This document shows, one piece after another, positions 43,349-52,144 of a stretch of 64,000 nt of DNA. The notes beneath the pieces are model-generated. The model was not told the origin of the DNA and did not search any database. It saw only the letters and a program-made list of their open reading frames with translations. A program made the position numbers and the translations under genes. The stretch lies in contig JAXGYZ010000006.1 of the NCBI GenBank assembly GCA_040772005.1, positions 1 to 64,000 of the forward strand, in the 5' to 3' direction. The DNA comes from MWBF01 sp040772005 (GTDB taxonomy: Bacteria; Chloroflexota; Anaerolineae; CG2-30-64-16). How positions within the stretch are numbered: position 1 is the first letter of the stretch; every line of letters begins with the position of its first letter.

Positions 43349-43783
43349 TCATTCTCGGCTCCCTGATTGCACGCTGTTGAGCAAGCCACCGATGCGCGCC
43401 ACAATGCCGTCGCGCACCTGTCGGAAGACGGCCAACACCTCATCCTCGCTGCCGGTCGCCTTCGCCGGATCCGGAAAGCCCACATGCACACGGCGGCCCT
43501 TGCCCAGCCACACCGGGCAGTTCTCGGCGGCGTCGTCGCACACAGTGACGACCAAATCGAACGGCACCGTCCGGTATTCGTCCGCGGATTTGGACCTGCC
43601 CTCGTGCTGGATGCCGACCTCGCTCAACACACGCACGGCCAGCGGATGCACATAGCCTGCCGGCTGAGTGCCCGCGCTATACGCCTCCCAGGCGTCGCCC
43701 CACCGGGCATTGACGATGGCCTCCGCCATCTGGCTGCGGCAGGAATTGCCGGTACACAGGAACAGAACTTTCTTTTCGACCAC
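43349..43783 (-). CDS. arsC: Arsenate reductase, low-MW phosphatase type
   Basis: The product is 144 aa. The P-loop LFLCTGNSCRSQMAEAI places Cys10, Cys15 and Arg16 as in thioredoxin-coupled ArsC. The downstream Cys pair sits in TVCDDAAENCPVW, and the DP motif in GFPDPAKATG. It reduces arsenate to arsenite in the cytoplasm. The start is GTG at 43783 with AAGGAG nine bases upstream. It follows the lipoprotein gene by 22 bp and precedes arsM by 43 bp, so the arsenite it makes can be methylated by ArsM or exported by Acr3. Confidence 0.95.
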   Translation of the reverse strand: MVEKKVLFLCTGNSCRSQMAEAIVNARWGDAWEAYSAGTQPAGYVHPLAVRVLSEVGIQHEGRSKSADEYRTVPFDLVVTVCDDAAENCPVWLGKGRRVHVGFPDPAKATGSEDEVLAVFRQVRDGIVARIGGLLNSVQSGSRE

Positions 43784-43805
43784 GATCAGCTCCTTCTTGA
43801 CGGGA

Positions 43806-44771
43806 TCAGCGTCCTATATCAGTCACGCTGACATTATCGAACATCGTGTTGCCGCCCGGCTTATTGCCGCCATCCGCTGCGAGGGGATGGACCGCGCGCA
43901 GGAAGACCGTCATGCGTCCGGTCGTGGCCCGCACCGTTTCCTGCGTCGCCACCCATTGGTCCGGCGTCATGTCGCGCCACGGGCGCCACGTCACCGAGCC
44001 GGCCTCAAAGTTGTTGCCGCCGCCCAGGTCGATACCGAGGTACAGCGCTAGGCCGCTCTCGCTGGGCACATAGCGTGCCCACGCCTCAATCAGATAGCGA
44101 TGGCCGGGCACGACCTCGAAGGTGCGCCAGATGCCGGCCTCGCCGCTGCGCCAGTCGAAGCTGATCTCCTGCGAGCGTTCGCCGCTGTGGACGTTGGGCA
44201 GATACTTGTTCTCGTTCAGACGCGGTGGCGCGGCCGGGTCGTAGGCCTTGCTCAGGGGCTGCCAGCCATTGGCGACGAACGCAGTGAAACCCTCGTGCGG
44301 GCTCGGCGATTGGTAGAACCCTTCTTCCAGGTCCCAGCTCCCTCCACGATAGGGCGGCAGCGTGGCAGCCGGCGCGGGCTGCGGCGGCCGGGTTGGCGCC
44401 GGGGGCGCGGTCGCGTCTGGGCTGGGGGGCGTGGCCGAAGGGGCCGGGGTAGCTGACGCCGCGGGCGTCGCGCTGGCTGGCGGCGCCGTCGCAGTGGCCG
44501 GCAGTTCGGTCGGGCTGGCCGTCGCCGTTGGCGTATCGGTCGCCGGCGGCTCGGTGGCTGTGGACGTCGCTGTGGGCGCGGGCGCCGTCGGCGGGTCCAT
44601 CGGCAGGGCTGCGATGGGCAGGGTCGCCGGCGTCTCCCGCACAGGGCGGGGCGTCCGTGTGGGCGTGGGAGTAGGACTTGCCTGCGACCTGCCGCACCCG
44701 CCGCTCGCCAGGAGCAGCAGCGCGGCGGCCGCCAACAGCACAAGGACGGGTCTATATGTCGATTTGGACAT
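43806..44771 (-). CDS. Lipoprotein with PT-rich linker and carbohydrate-binding-like domain
   Basis: The product is 321 aa. A lipoprotein signal ends ASGGC (Cys26). Residues 30-145 are a low-complexity Thr/Pro/Ala linker typical of surface spacers. Residues about 145-321 form a beta-sandwich-like domain (GIWRTFEVVPGHRYLIEAWA, then NTMFDNVSVTD) like carbohydrate-binding modules. The protein is expected outside the membrane on a long stalk. It starts 7 bp after the ABC-2 permease gene and precedes arsC in the same run, an unusual partner for arsenic genes. A specific ligand cannot be named. Confidence 0.8.
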   Translation of the reverse strand: MSKSTYRPVLVLLAAAALLLLASGGCGRSQASPTPTPTRTPRPVRETPATLPIAALPMDPPTAPAPTATSTATEPPATDTPTATASPTELPATATAPPASATPAASATPAPSATPPSPDATAPPAPTRPPQPAPAATLPPYRGGSWDLEEGFYQSPSPHEGFTAFVANGWQPLSKAYDPAAPPRLNENKYLPNVHSGERSQEISFDWRSGEAGIWRTFEVVPGHRYLIEAWARYVPSESGLALYLGIDLGGGNNFEAGSVTWRPWRDMTPDQWVATQETVRATTGRMTVFLRAVHPLAADGGNKPGGNTMFDNVSVTDIGR

Positions 44772-44778
44772 GGTTGCC

Positions 44779-45855
44779 CTATGCCGGATTCAGCGCGCCC
44801 TCCGTCTGAGGTGCGCGGCGGACCACGATCGCAATCACGGCCAGCAGGATCACATTGAGCACGACCATTACCGCCAACTCAGGCGCAACATCCGCCCAGG
44901 TGCCGCCCTGCTGCGTAATCTCCGTCACCGGCTGGATCAGGTAGTACGTCGGGAAGATGCGCCCGATCCATTGCGGGATTTCAGGAAACATGTAGACCAG
45001 CCCGGGCGCGTAGAGGAAAATGCCGCCTGCCTTCACGACGGACATGAGCATGTTCATGTCCTTCAAGAATGCACCCACCAGGATGCCGAGGGCCGCGGCC
45101 ATCACTGCGCCGAGCGCCAAAGCCACCAGCAGCGGCGCAGGCTCAGGCCCCCAGGCACGGTTCAACAGCAGGGTGACAAGGGCCATCAGAATGCTGAGAA
45201 CCCACCCCAACAGCCCCTTGGCTGCAAAGACCTCGCCCAACGAAGCGGACGTGGTGGTCAACGCGCGCAGCGTGCGCCGCTGTTTCTCCTCCACCAGGAG
45301 CGCCGCAGGGACCACGCTGCCGCCCATGAGAATGGCCATCATTACGATGATGGGCAGCAGGCGCTTCTCCCAAGGCAGGGAGCCTTCAGCACCGACGATG
45401 GCGGTCACAATCTCCACCGGCGTGTCACGGCCGGTCAGCTCGCGGACCAGCGCCGCGACTGTCGTGCCGGCCACGACCCGGTTCTTGACCGTGCTCTCGC
45501 CCCAGATGTATGCGGTCAGCGAGACCGGCTCGCCCGCATGCACGCGCCCGTCAAAGCCGTCCGGCAGCACGAGACCGATGTCCAGCCTGCCATCCGCGAC
45601 GGCAGCCCGCAGCGCCTCAGGCGACGAGTAGACCCGTGTGTCCAGCGATGCAAGCCCCGCGGCGCGGGCCGGCAGGGCCGATGCACCCTCGTCCACCAGC
45701 CCCAGCCGCGCCTTGCCGGAGAAGAGGGTGCCGAACACCAACGAAATGATGATCGTGAAGGCCAGCGGCATCACCAGCGCAAAGATAAAGAACACATTGC
45801 GCCATCCCAGCCGGAATTCCTTGCCCAGGAGCACGCCTACCCGCCGGATGCTCAT
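44779..45855 (-). CDS. ABC-2 type exporter permease (second)
   Basis: The product is 358 aa. One N-terminal helix (residues about 20-42), a large extracytoplasmic domain of about 130 residues, then five C-terminal helices. This is the NatB/YhaP-type arrangement. LLVEEKQRRTLRALTTTSAS is the conserved cytoplasmic loop that contacts the ATPase. The start overlaps the first permease gene by 4 bp. The two permeases probably form a heterodimer. The substrate is unknown. Confidence 0.9.
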   Translation of the reverse strand: MSIRRVGVLLGKEFRLGWRNVFFIFALVMPLAFTIIISLVFGTLFSGKARLGLVDEGASALPARAAGLASLDTRVYSSPEALRAAVADGRLDIGLVLPDGFDGRVHAGEPVSLTAYIWGESTVKNRVVAGTTVAALVRELTGRDTPVEIVTAIVGAEGSLPWEKRLLPIIVMMAILMGGSVVPAALLVEEKQRRTLRALTTTSASLGEVFAAKGLLGWVLSILMALVTLLLNRAWGPEPAPLLVALALGAVMAAALGILVGAFLKDMNMLMSVVKAGGIFLYAPGLVYMFPEIPQWIGRIFPTYYLIQPVTEITQQGGTWADVAPELAVMVVLNVILLAVIAIVVRRAPQTEGALNPA

Positions 45856-46931
45856 GCGAACCTCCTCTGCAGCGCCGCGATCCCCAGCCCCACGAACAGC
45901 ACCGCCGAGGCCACAAGTGCGACCAGGTGCAGCCCGATATCGCCCCAGCCGGCCTCGAAATTGACGACCCGATGCACTGCGTCCACCAGGTAGTACGATG
46001 GCAGCAAACGAATCCAGCCGCTGGCCAGGCCCGGCAGCGCGACCGCCAGCCCAGGCACGACCAGCAGGATCAACAGCAACATCCCATAACCGATCACCGA
46101 CATGAAGTCGCGGGCGACTGAGGCAAGCAGGAACGCCAGCCCGGTCACCATCACCGCACCCAGCAGCAGCGTCAGCAGGATAATCAGCGGCTGGCGGGCC
46201 AGCCCGCCCGTGATTGCCATGAGCAGCGCCGCCTGCCCGAAGGCCAGCCCGACGCCCACGATCCCCTTGCTGAGGAACAGATCCGACACGCGCACCGGCG
46301 TCACCAGTAACGCGCGGAGCGTGCCGGACTCGATCTCCGAGCTGATCAGGCTCGCCAGCCCCAGCGTCTCGATCAGCAGAATGAAGACCGCCAGCAGCGG
46401 CAACATCCGCTGGCGCGGCGCAATCTGCCGGCCGGCCATGTCCGGCCCAAGCACCTCTTCCCGAGTCTCGACGTCGAGCGGTGAGCCGCCGATGGCGAAA
46501 GCCAGCTCGCGGACGAGCATCTGGTAACTCTCGCGGAACTCCGCCGGCAGCTCGCCGGCCAGGTACAGGCGCACCTGGGGCCGCGCGCCGGCTGCGATCT
46601 GCTCGGTCATGTCAGGCGGCAGCACGATGCCCGCCTCGAAGTCGCCCCCGGCGACCGCGGCCTTGAGCGCATCCTCGGATGGCTGACTCTCCAGGGTCAC
46701 CCCCTCCTCGGCGAGGATTGCGGCCAGCGTGGGGGGCATGACCGGTGCATAGACGCCGAAGCTGACCCTGTCATCGAGCGTGCGCGGCAGGAGAAAGTAG
46801 ACGACGATAAACGCGACCAGGGCCAGGATGGTGACGAACGCGTAGAAACGATCCTTGAAATAAAGGTTGATATCCTTGGCGATTAGGACGCCGATGGGGC
46901 TGGAGCCGGCGGCTCTCTGCGGCGCGGTCAT
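45852..46931 (-). CDS. ABC-2 type exporter permease (first)
   Basis: The product is 359 aa with the same layout as its partner: N-terminal helix (YAFVTILALVAFIVVYFLL), outer domain and C-terminal helices. The loop is SSEIESGTLRALLVTPVRVSD. The start overlaps the ATPase gene by 4 bp and the end overlaps the second permease gene by 4 bp, so all three are translationally coupled. Confidence 0.9.
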   Translation of the reverse strand: MTAPQRAAGSSPIGVLIAKDINLYFKDRFYAFVTILALVAFIVVYFLLPRTLDDRVSFGVYAPVMPPTLAAILAEEGVTLESQPSEDALKAAVAGGDFEAGIVLPPDMTEQIAAGARPQVRLYLAGELPAEFRESYQMLVRELAFAIGGSPLDVETREEVLGPDMAGRQIAPRQRMLPLLAVFILLIETLGLASLISSEIESGTLRALLVTPVRVSDLFLSKGIVGVGLAFGQAALLMAITGGLARQPLIILLTLLLGAVMVTGLAFLLASVARDFMSVIGYGMLLLILLVVPGLAVALPGLASGWIRLLPSYYLVDAVHRVVNFEAGWGDIGLHLVALVASAVLFVGLGIAALQRRFA

Positions 46932-47788
46932 GCGAGCCCGCGTCCGGTGATGTCGATGAAGATGTCCTCGAGCGTTGCCTCCGCGCTGTGCACAGTGACG
47001 ACTTGCTCCTGGCTGAACAGCGCCTGCATCTCAGCCGCAGTCTCGGGCCGGTCGAGCACGACCTCGCGTACAGCCCTCCCGCCGCCCGGCACGGCCACCT
47101 CCGCGCGCAGCCGGCGCTGGCCGTAGCGCTGCTTGAGCACATGGGGTGTATCCAGCGCGACGATCGCGCCGCGGTCGATGAAGGCCACCCGGTCGGAAAG
47201 CTTATCGGCCTCCACCATATCATGGGTCGTCAGGAAGACCGTCGCGCCCCTGGCCCGCTCCTCGAGGACAATGCTGCGGATCGAGGCTGCAGAGGCAGGA
47301 TCCAGGCCTTCGGTCGGCTCATCCAGGAAAAGGATGCGCGGCCGGTTGACCAGCGCGCGGGCCACCATGAGGCGCTGCTTCATCCCCTTGGAGTACGTCT
47401 CCACCCGGTCTTTGCCGCGACCGTCCAGCCCCACGCGGGCCAGCAACGCCGCCGCGTCGAACGCCTGCACGCCGAACAACCGCGCAAAGAGAACCAGGTT
47501 ATCAAAGCCAGTGAGCTGTTCGTAGAGGTTGGTAATCTCGAAACAGACGCCAATCTGTGCCTGCACCTGCTTGGGCTGCCGGGCCACATCCAGCCCCAAC
47601 ACCGTCGCGCGACCCTCCTGCGGCCGCAGCTGCGCGGTGAGCATCTTGACGGTGGTGGATTTGCCTGCGCCGTTAGGCCCCAGGAAACCCAATATCTCAC
47701 CCTCAGCGACCGAAAAGCTGATGTGATCCACTGCCGTCAGGGGGCCATAGCGATAGGTAAGACCTTCTGCCTGAATAGCCTGGGCCAT
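46928..47788 (-). CDS. ABC-2 type exporter ATP-binding protein (NatA-like)
   Basis: The product is 286 aa. The Walker A is GPNGAGKST, the signature YSKGMKQRL, the Walker B ILFLDEPTEGLD and the switch His in TTHDM. The C-terminal part resembles NatA/CcmA-type ATPases. The ATG at 47788 has AGGAG eight bases upstream; a GTG at 47797 lies too close to that site. It is first in the run that continues through both permeases, the lipoprotein, arsC and arsM. A promoter was not clearly seen in the AT-containing stretch near 47815-47840. Confidence 0.92.
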   Translation of the reverse strand: MAQAIQAEGLTYRYGPLTAVDHISFSVAEGEILGFLGPNGAGKSTTVKMLTAQLRPQEGRATVLGLDVARQPKQVQAQIGVCFEITNLYEQLTGFDNLVLFARLFGVQAFDAAALLARVGLDGRGKDRVETYSKGMKQRLMVARALVNRPRILFLDEPTEGLDPASAASIRSIVLEERARGATVFLTTHDMVEADKLSDRVAFIDRGAIVALDTPHVLKQRYGQRRLRAEVAVPGGGRAVREVVLDRPETAAEMQALFSQEQVVTVHSAEATLEDIFIDITGRGLA

Positions 47789-47926
47789 AGTGCGCACTCC
47801 TTGCCGCAGTATCCGGCCTCATTATACCACGACAGGAGTATGCCACGCCGTAACCCGCTCAGAGCGGCGGAGCGAGGAGTTGCTCTCCGAGTCACCGTTC
47901 GATTCGCGTCCGGTCGAGGACGACAA

Positions 47927-47971
47927 CACCCCTCTTCCACCTGTCGGCAGGTATCAGGTGGGAGAGGGGTG
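47927..47971 (-). terminator. Strong hairpin after a small minus-strand gene
   Basis: CACCCCTCTTCCACCTG (47927-47943) pairs with CAGGTGGGAGAGGGGTG (47955-47971) with one mismatch and an 11-nt loop. It lies 24 bp past the stop at 47995. There is no clear T-run. It probably ends that transcript and insulates the exporter operon. Confidence 0.6.
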
Positions 47972-47994
47972 CGATGGGAGGGACCTTCAGGAGC

Positions 47995-48246
47995 TTAGGT
48001 CTTGTGTGCTGCGGGGACTGGCCGTGCAGGTTGGGTAACGTCCGCTTGCTCAAGACTCGGCTGAGGCGTAAAGATTTCTGCCCCCTCGGGTTCGACTGCA
48101 ATCTGATCCTGGCGGCGTGACTCCTGCACTCTTGATTCCACGATGTCTCGCACCGCAGCAATCAAGAGGGCAACGACCGCAGCCCCGACCAGGACTTCCA
48201 TGGCCACGACTTCCCAGAATTTGATGATGAGCGGTAGATCGTCCAT
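47995..48246 (-). CDS. Small single-pass membrane protein
   Basis: The product is 83 aa. One hydrophobic segment lies at about residues 14-32 (VAMEVLVGAAVVALLIAAV). A charged stretch (ESRVQESRRQDQ) and an acidic/Pro-rich tail follow. GGGGAG seven bases upstream of ATG 48246 and a hairpin after the stop support a real gene. No family was recognised. It is monocistronic and divergent from the two-component pair at 48528. Confidence 0.6.
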   Translation of the reverse strand: MDDLPLIIKFWEVVAMEVLVGAAVVALLIAAVRDIVESRVQESRRQDQIAVEPEGAEIFTPQPSLEQADVTQPARPVPAAHKT

Positions 48247-48466
48247 TGTACGTCTCCCCATGCGCTTCGTGTTGATCGCTGATCTACGCGATCCTTTGAC
48301 ACGAACTTACCATACCCGCCCGCTGTTGACATCGGGCTATACGCTCATCATGCACCGAGCCAATACACGTATCTGCAGATATGTCCCTGCTGTGGTTTGT
48401 ACCTAATCGGGGAGAGCCCGTCTAGGCATTTCTACGTAAATCCGCGCCGTACGTGCAATCTGTCAC

Positions 48467-48494
48467 TTGCTTTCTATCCGTGATGGGGTATGAT
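48467..48494 (+). promoter_or_regulatory. Promoter of the NarL/NarX-type pair
   Basis: TTGCTT (48467-48472), a 16-bp spacer and TATGAT (48489-48494). The start would be near 48501, 27 bp upstream of the GTG at 48528. Confidence 0.55.
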
Positions 48495-48527
48495 CTACAT
48501 GGCATCTGCGGACTACCGGGAGGGGTC

Positions 48528-49193
48528 GTGAGCAAAATCAGGATCTTGTTGGCGGATGATCATGCCTTGGTGCGCCAGGGCACGCGCCAATTGTTGGCGC
48601 GGGAGAAGGACCTGGAAGTCGTCGCAGAGGCCGGCGACGGTGAAGAGGCGGTACGTCTGGCCTGTGCGTACGCACCAGATGTCGCAGTGATGGATATCGC
48701 CATGCCGAAGCTTAACGGCATCGAAGCTACCCGGCAAATCAAAGCCAACAACCCCCGGATCAGCATCCTGGCGTTGAGCGCTTACGATGACGACCAGTAC
48801 ATCTTCGCGCTGCTGGAAGCCGGCGCCGCGGGCTATCTGCTCAAGAACGTCAGCGCCGATGATCTGGTCAGGTCCATTCGAGCCGTCGCTGCGGGGGAAG
48901 CAGTGCTGCATCCGGCCATCGCCCGTCGGGTGGTCAACCGCTTTGCCGCACCAACAGACCAACAGCCCGACACAGATGCGCTGGAGCAACTCACGGAGCG
49001 AGAGGTCGAAGTCCTCAGGTTGGCGGCGCGCGGGCTGAAGAATCAAGACATTGCCCGTGAGCTGACCCTCAGCGTGCGCACGGTCCAAACGCACCTGAGC
49101 AATATCTTCGGCAAGATGGATGTTGGCTCGCGCACCGAAGCGGTGCTGGAAGCACTGCGTAGGGGATGGATCACCCTGCAAGATACGTTCTGA
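48528..49193 (+). CDS. NarL/FixJ-family response regulator
   Basis: The product is 221 aa. The receiver domain (1-120) has the acidic pair DD at 10-11, Asp56 in VAVMDIAMP and Lys106 in GYLLKNVSADDL. The C-terminal LuxR-type helix-turn-helix is clear (LTEREVEVLRLAARG, then VRTVQTHLSNIFGKM). The GTG start at 48528 has GGGAGGGG five bases ahead and gives the usual N-terminus MSKIRILLADDH. It overlaps nothing and is followed by the kinase gene 10 bp on. Targets are unknown. Confidence 0.93.
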   Translation: MSKIRILLADDHALVRQGTRQLLAREKDLEVVAEAGDGEEAVRLACAYAPDVAVMDIAMPKLNGIEATRQIKANNPRISILALSAYDDDQYIFALLEAGAAGYLLKNVSADDLVRSIRAVAAGEAVLHPAIARRVVNRFAAPTDQQPDTDALEQLTEREVEVLRLAARGLKNQDIARELTLSVRTVQTHLSNIFGKMDVGSRTEAVLEALRRGWITLQDTF

Positions 49194-49203
49194 GAGGATT
49201 GAT

Positions 49204-50844
49204 ATGCACAAGCCGCAGTCGCCCATGTCAGGCGCACGGCTTCCCTCGGCGGCACGTCAGATACGGCGCCTGGCCGGCGAGCGGAGCTTCTGGATCCTGG
49301 CAACGATGTTCGTCGGGCTTACGTTTCTGCACTACCTGCGGCCGCAGCTTGGCCTGGCTTCGGTCGGCTTTGTGGAACGGCATGCGATGGAGCGCGTGGT
49401 ATTCCTGCTGCCGGTGGCCCTGGCGACGTTCCTTTACGGGCAAAACGGCGGCCTGGTCGCCCTGCTCTTTTCCATCCTCGTCATGTTGCCGCGCGTATTC
49501 CTGATTTCGGCATTCCCTGGCGATGCGCTGCTGGAAACCCTGGCCGTTGGCCTGGTGGGCTACCTGGTGATCTGGATCATTGATGCCCAGGAACGCGAAA
49601 AGCAGTTGCGGCAGGAAGCTATTGCGCGACTGAAAGCGATCAACCTCATTTCAACCAGCGTGACCCAATCGCTGGAACTGGAAGAGATCCTGAATAACGC
49701 GCTCACCCAGGTGCTCGAAGCGACCCAGCTCACGTTGGGCAGCATCTTCTTAATTGACCGCGTCACGAACGACCTGGTCTTGAGCGTGTACAAGGGCTTG
49801 TCCGAGGAGCAGGCTGGAGCATTGAAGCGGCAGCCCACATCCAGAGGACTCGCAGGATGGGTGGCACGCATGGGCAAACCGCGCGGCGTCAAAGGTGTGC
49901 CGGGCGAACAGGAATGGACGTCCAGCATCTTCATTGAAGCAGGGGCCAAGTCGTTGCTAGCGGCGCCCTTGATGTCCCGCGGGCGATTCATGGGCGTCAT
50001 AGAGCTGGCGGATCCCCGGCCTGGCCGTTTCAGCGCTGATGATATGGAGCTACTTACATCGGTAGGCAATGCGATCGGCGTGGCGGTTGAGAACGCATAT
50101 CTGTGTCACAGCATCCGGCACTACGCTCGGCAAGTGACGCGCGCCCAAGAGGATGAGCGAGCACGCATCGCTCGGGAGCTGCACGATGACACGATCCAGT
50201 CGTTGATTGTGCTCGCGCGACGGATCGAGGCAATGGCGCAGGGGAAGGAAAAAGGGGCTCCGGTCGCGACGCACCAGTTGCGCGAGCTGCAGACGCTGGC
50301 CGATGATATCATTCAGGGTGTGCGCCGCTTCAGCCGCGACCTACGCCCATCGACGCTGGATGATCTCGGCCTGCTGCCCACCTTGGAAGGGTTGGCGGCC
50401 GGCATCACTGAGAAGGACGGCATCCCCACACAGTTCTTCGTCACAGGCGAGAAGCGCCGGCTGCCAACCGAAACGGAACTGGTGCTCTTCCGCATCGCCC
50501 AAGAGGCGCTGAACAACGTGAAGAAGCACGCCCAGGCCCAGACTGCCAGCATCACCGTCAAGTTCACGCCGGAGATGGTCGAGATGGTTGTGCAAGATAA
50601 CGGCAAGGGGTTCGCCTCTGCCGATTCGGTTGAGGAGCTGGCGGTAGCGGGACACCTGGGTCTGATCGGCATGCGCGAACGCGCCCGGCTGCTGGGCGGC
50701 GATTTGAACATTCAGACTCAGCCGGGGCGAGGCACGAAAGTCATCATTACTGCCCCGGCGCCGCCGACTGGGCTGGATCGAGCGCAAAGTTCCAACACGA
50801 AGGTTGTCCGCACTCCCGACAGTCGCCGCTGGGCTGCACGTTGA
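49204..50844 (+). CDS. NarX-type sensor histidine kinase with GAF domain
   Basis: The product is 546 aa. Four or so hydrophobic segments (30-130) form a membrane or MASE-like part. A GAF domain follows at about 165-305 (TLGSIFLIDRVTNDLVLSVY). HisKA_3 has the phosphoacceptor His327 in RIARELHDDTIQSL, and a HATPase domain ends the protein (NVKKHAQAQ, VQDNGKGF, GLIGMRERARLLGG). It phosphorylates the regulator encoded 10 bp upstream. AGAGGAT precedes the ATG. The signal sensed by the GAF part is not known. Confidence 0.92.
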   Translation: MHKPQSPMSGARLPSAARQIRRLAGERSFWILATMFVGLTFLHYLRPQLGLASVGFVERHAMERVVFLLPVALATFLYGQNGGLVALLFSILVMLPRVFLISAFPGDALLETLAVGLVGYLVIWIIDAQEREKQLRQEAIARLKAINLISTSVTQSLELEEILNNALTQVLEATQLTLGSIFLIDRVTNDLVLSVYKGLSEEQAGALKRQPTSRGLAGWVARMGKPRGVKGVPGEQEWTSSIFIEAGAKSLLAAPLMSRGRFMGVIELADPRPGRFSADDMELLTSVGNAIGVAVENAYLCHSIRHYARQVTRAQEDERARIARELHDDTIQSLIVLARRIEAMAQGKEKGAPVATHQLRELQTLADDIIQGVRRFSRDLRPSTLDDLGLLPTLEGLAAGITEKDGIPTQFFVTGEKRRLPTETELVLFRIAQEALNNVKKHAQAQTASITVKFTPEMVEMVVQDNGKGFASADSVEELAVAGHLGLIGMRERARLLGGDLNIQTQPGRGTKVIITAPAPPTGLDRAQSSNTKVVRTPDSRRWAAR

Positions 50845-50911
50845 GAGCTCCTCATGGGACGCCGGCCCATCCACGACGCACGATCTTCCGCACAGGAAAG
50901 GTCGGATATGG

Positions 50912-52138
50912 TTAACGCGCCCTGGCCTTCGCAGCATACGTCGCCGTAAGCTGCCGCAGGCCGCGCTGCAAGCGCCAGTCCCAGATCCAAGCCACCAGCG
51001 GCGGCATCCAGCACAGATTCAGAAGCACGCCCTCGAAAGCTGCCAGGAACAGGGTGTCCGGCCGCCAGCCGGCCGAACGGCTGAGGTAGAGCGCGATGAA
51101 CGGCAGGGTCACGATGGCAAACGACGTCACCATCACCGGATCGCGGAAATAGGCGCGCACGCCGCCCCCGAACGACCCGGCGCGGCGAACATGGTAGCGC
51201 AAGCCATTGAGCGTGGCAAAGAGCTGGTCGGCCAGGGAATAGAAATACGCCACATAGCTGCCCTCGGGCGCGCGCACATCGACGCCAGCCAGCCGCGAGA
51301 CGGCATCGACCGCCCACGGGAACGCCATCCCCGCGACCTTGCCGGTGCCGTACGCCTCGGCTGCCTCGTTCTCGTCCTCTTCCTCGAACCAGACGACGCC
51401 CTCCTCGTACAGGTCTTCATCGTCCTCGTCCGGCTCCCCGGAGGATTCCTCGTGAGGCTCCGCGGCTTCTGCACGCCGCCTCCGGCGCAGCCGGTTGCGC
51501 AGCACCCAGGCGCCCTCGCTCAGGTCTTCGCCCTCACCGGAAATCGCGCGCACCAGCCACTCCCCGACGGCGCTGGTCGAGAACCCCAGCGCATCCAGCA
51601 GCGCGCCCAGACCCAGCCCGCCGAGGAACCCCACGAACGTGAACAGCGAGATCTCCTTGTAGCCCTTGACCCCGGTGCGGCGGCACTCGGCGTGATACCG
51701 GCCCAACTCAGCCTGATACGTCCGCCGCCATTCCTCGAAGACGTGCCGCTGCTCCTCGGGCAGGCCCTCCCTCACGCCCCGTTCCAGTGTGACGACCACC
51801 CGGTCTTGCGCCGTTGCGCCAAACCTTGCGATGACTTGGGCCGCGGCCTCGGCAAAGCGGTCTGCCCGGTAACGTCCCTGCACGTCCACCATGCCAGGCT
51901 GCCAGACCAGCACCCGTCCGCGCTGGATGGCCTCCGCCGTCTCAGCCAGGAATGCATGGTCGCCGGCACGCGCATCGGCGCGCAGTTGGCCCGCGGGGCT
52001 GCCCCAACGATCCAGCCGCAGCGGATGGGTCTCCGGCGTGGCGGCGTAGAACTCGCGCGCCTGCTCGAAACATGGATCTTCGGGCAACTCGGCCAGATAG
52101 AGGTCGAGCGTGCGCAGGAAGGTCTGGCGGTCTGCCAT
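50912..52138 (-). CDS. Unknown membrane protein in the arsenic operon
   Basis: The product is 408 aa. Residues 1-155 are soluble and charged. A glycine-rich hydrophobic stretch follows (FVGFLGGLGLGALLDALGF, about 160-180). Next comes a very polar linker with RRRRRAEAAEPHEESSGEP and a run of Glu/Asp (about 210-255), then two or three membrane helices near 335-385. No family was recognised. The ATG lies 6 bp after the acr3 stop with GAGGAG overlapping the end of acr3, so it is translated with arsenic genes. It converges on the kinase gene. An accessory role in arsenic handling is possible only from position. Confidence 0.75.
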   Translation of the reverse strand: MADRQTFLRTLDLYLAELPEDPCFEQAREFYAATPETHPLRLDRWGSPAGQLRADARAGDHAFLAETAEAIQRGRVLVWQPGMVDVQGRYRADRFAEAAAQVIARFGATAQDRVVVTLERGVREGLPEEQRHVFEEWRRTYQAELGRYHAECRRTGVKGYKEISLFTFVGFLGGLGLGALLDALGFSTSAVGEWLVRAISGEGEDLSEGAWVLRNRLRRRRRAEAAEPHEESSGEPDEDDEDLYEEGVVWFEEEDENEAAEAYGTGKVAGMAFPWAVDAVSRLAGVDVRAPEGSYVAYFYSLADQLFATLNGLRYHVRRAGSFGGGVRAYFRDPVMVTSFAIVTLPFIALYLSRSAGWRPDTLFLAAFEGVLLNLCWMPPLVAWIWDWRLQRGLRQLTATYAAKARAR

Positions 52139-52144
52139 AGTGGT

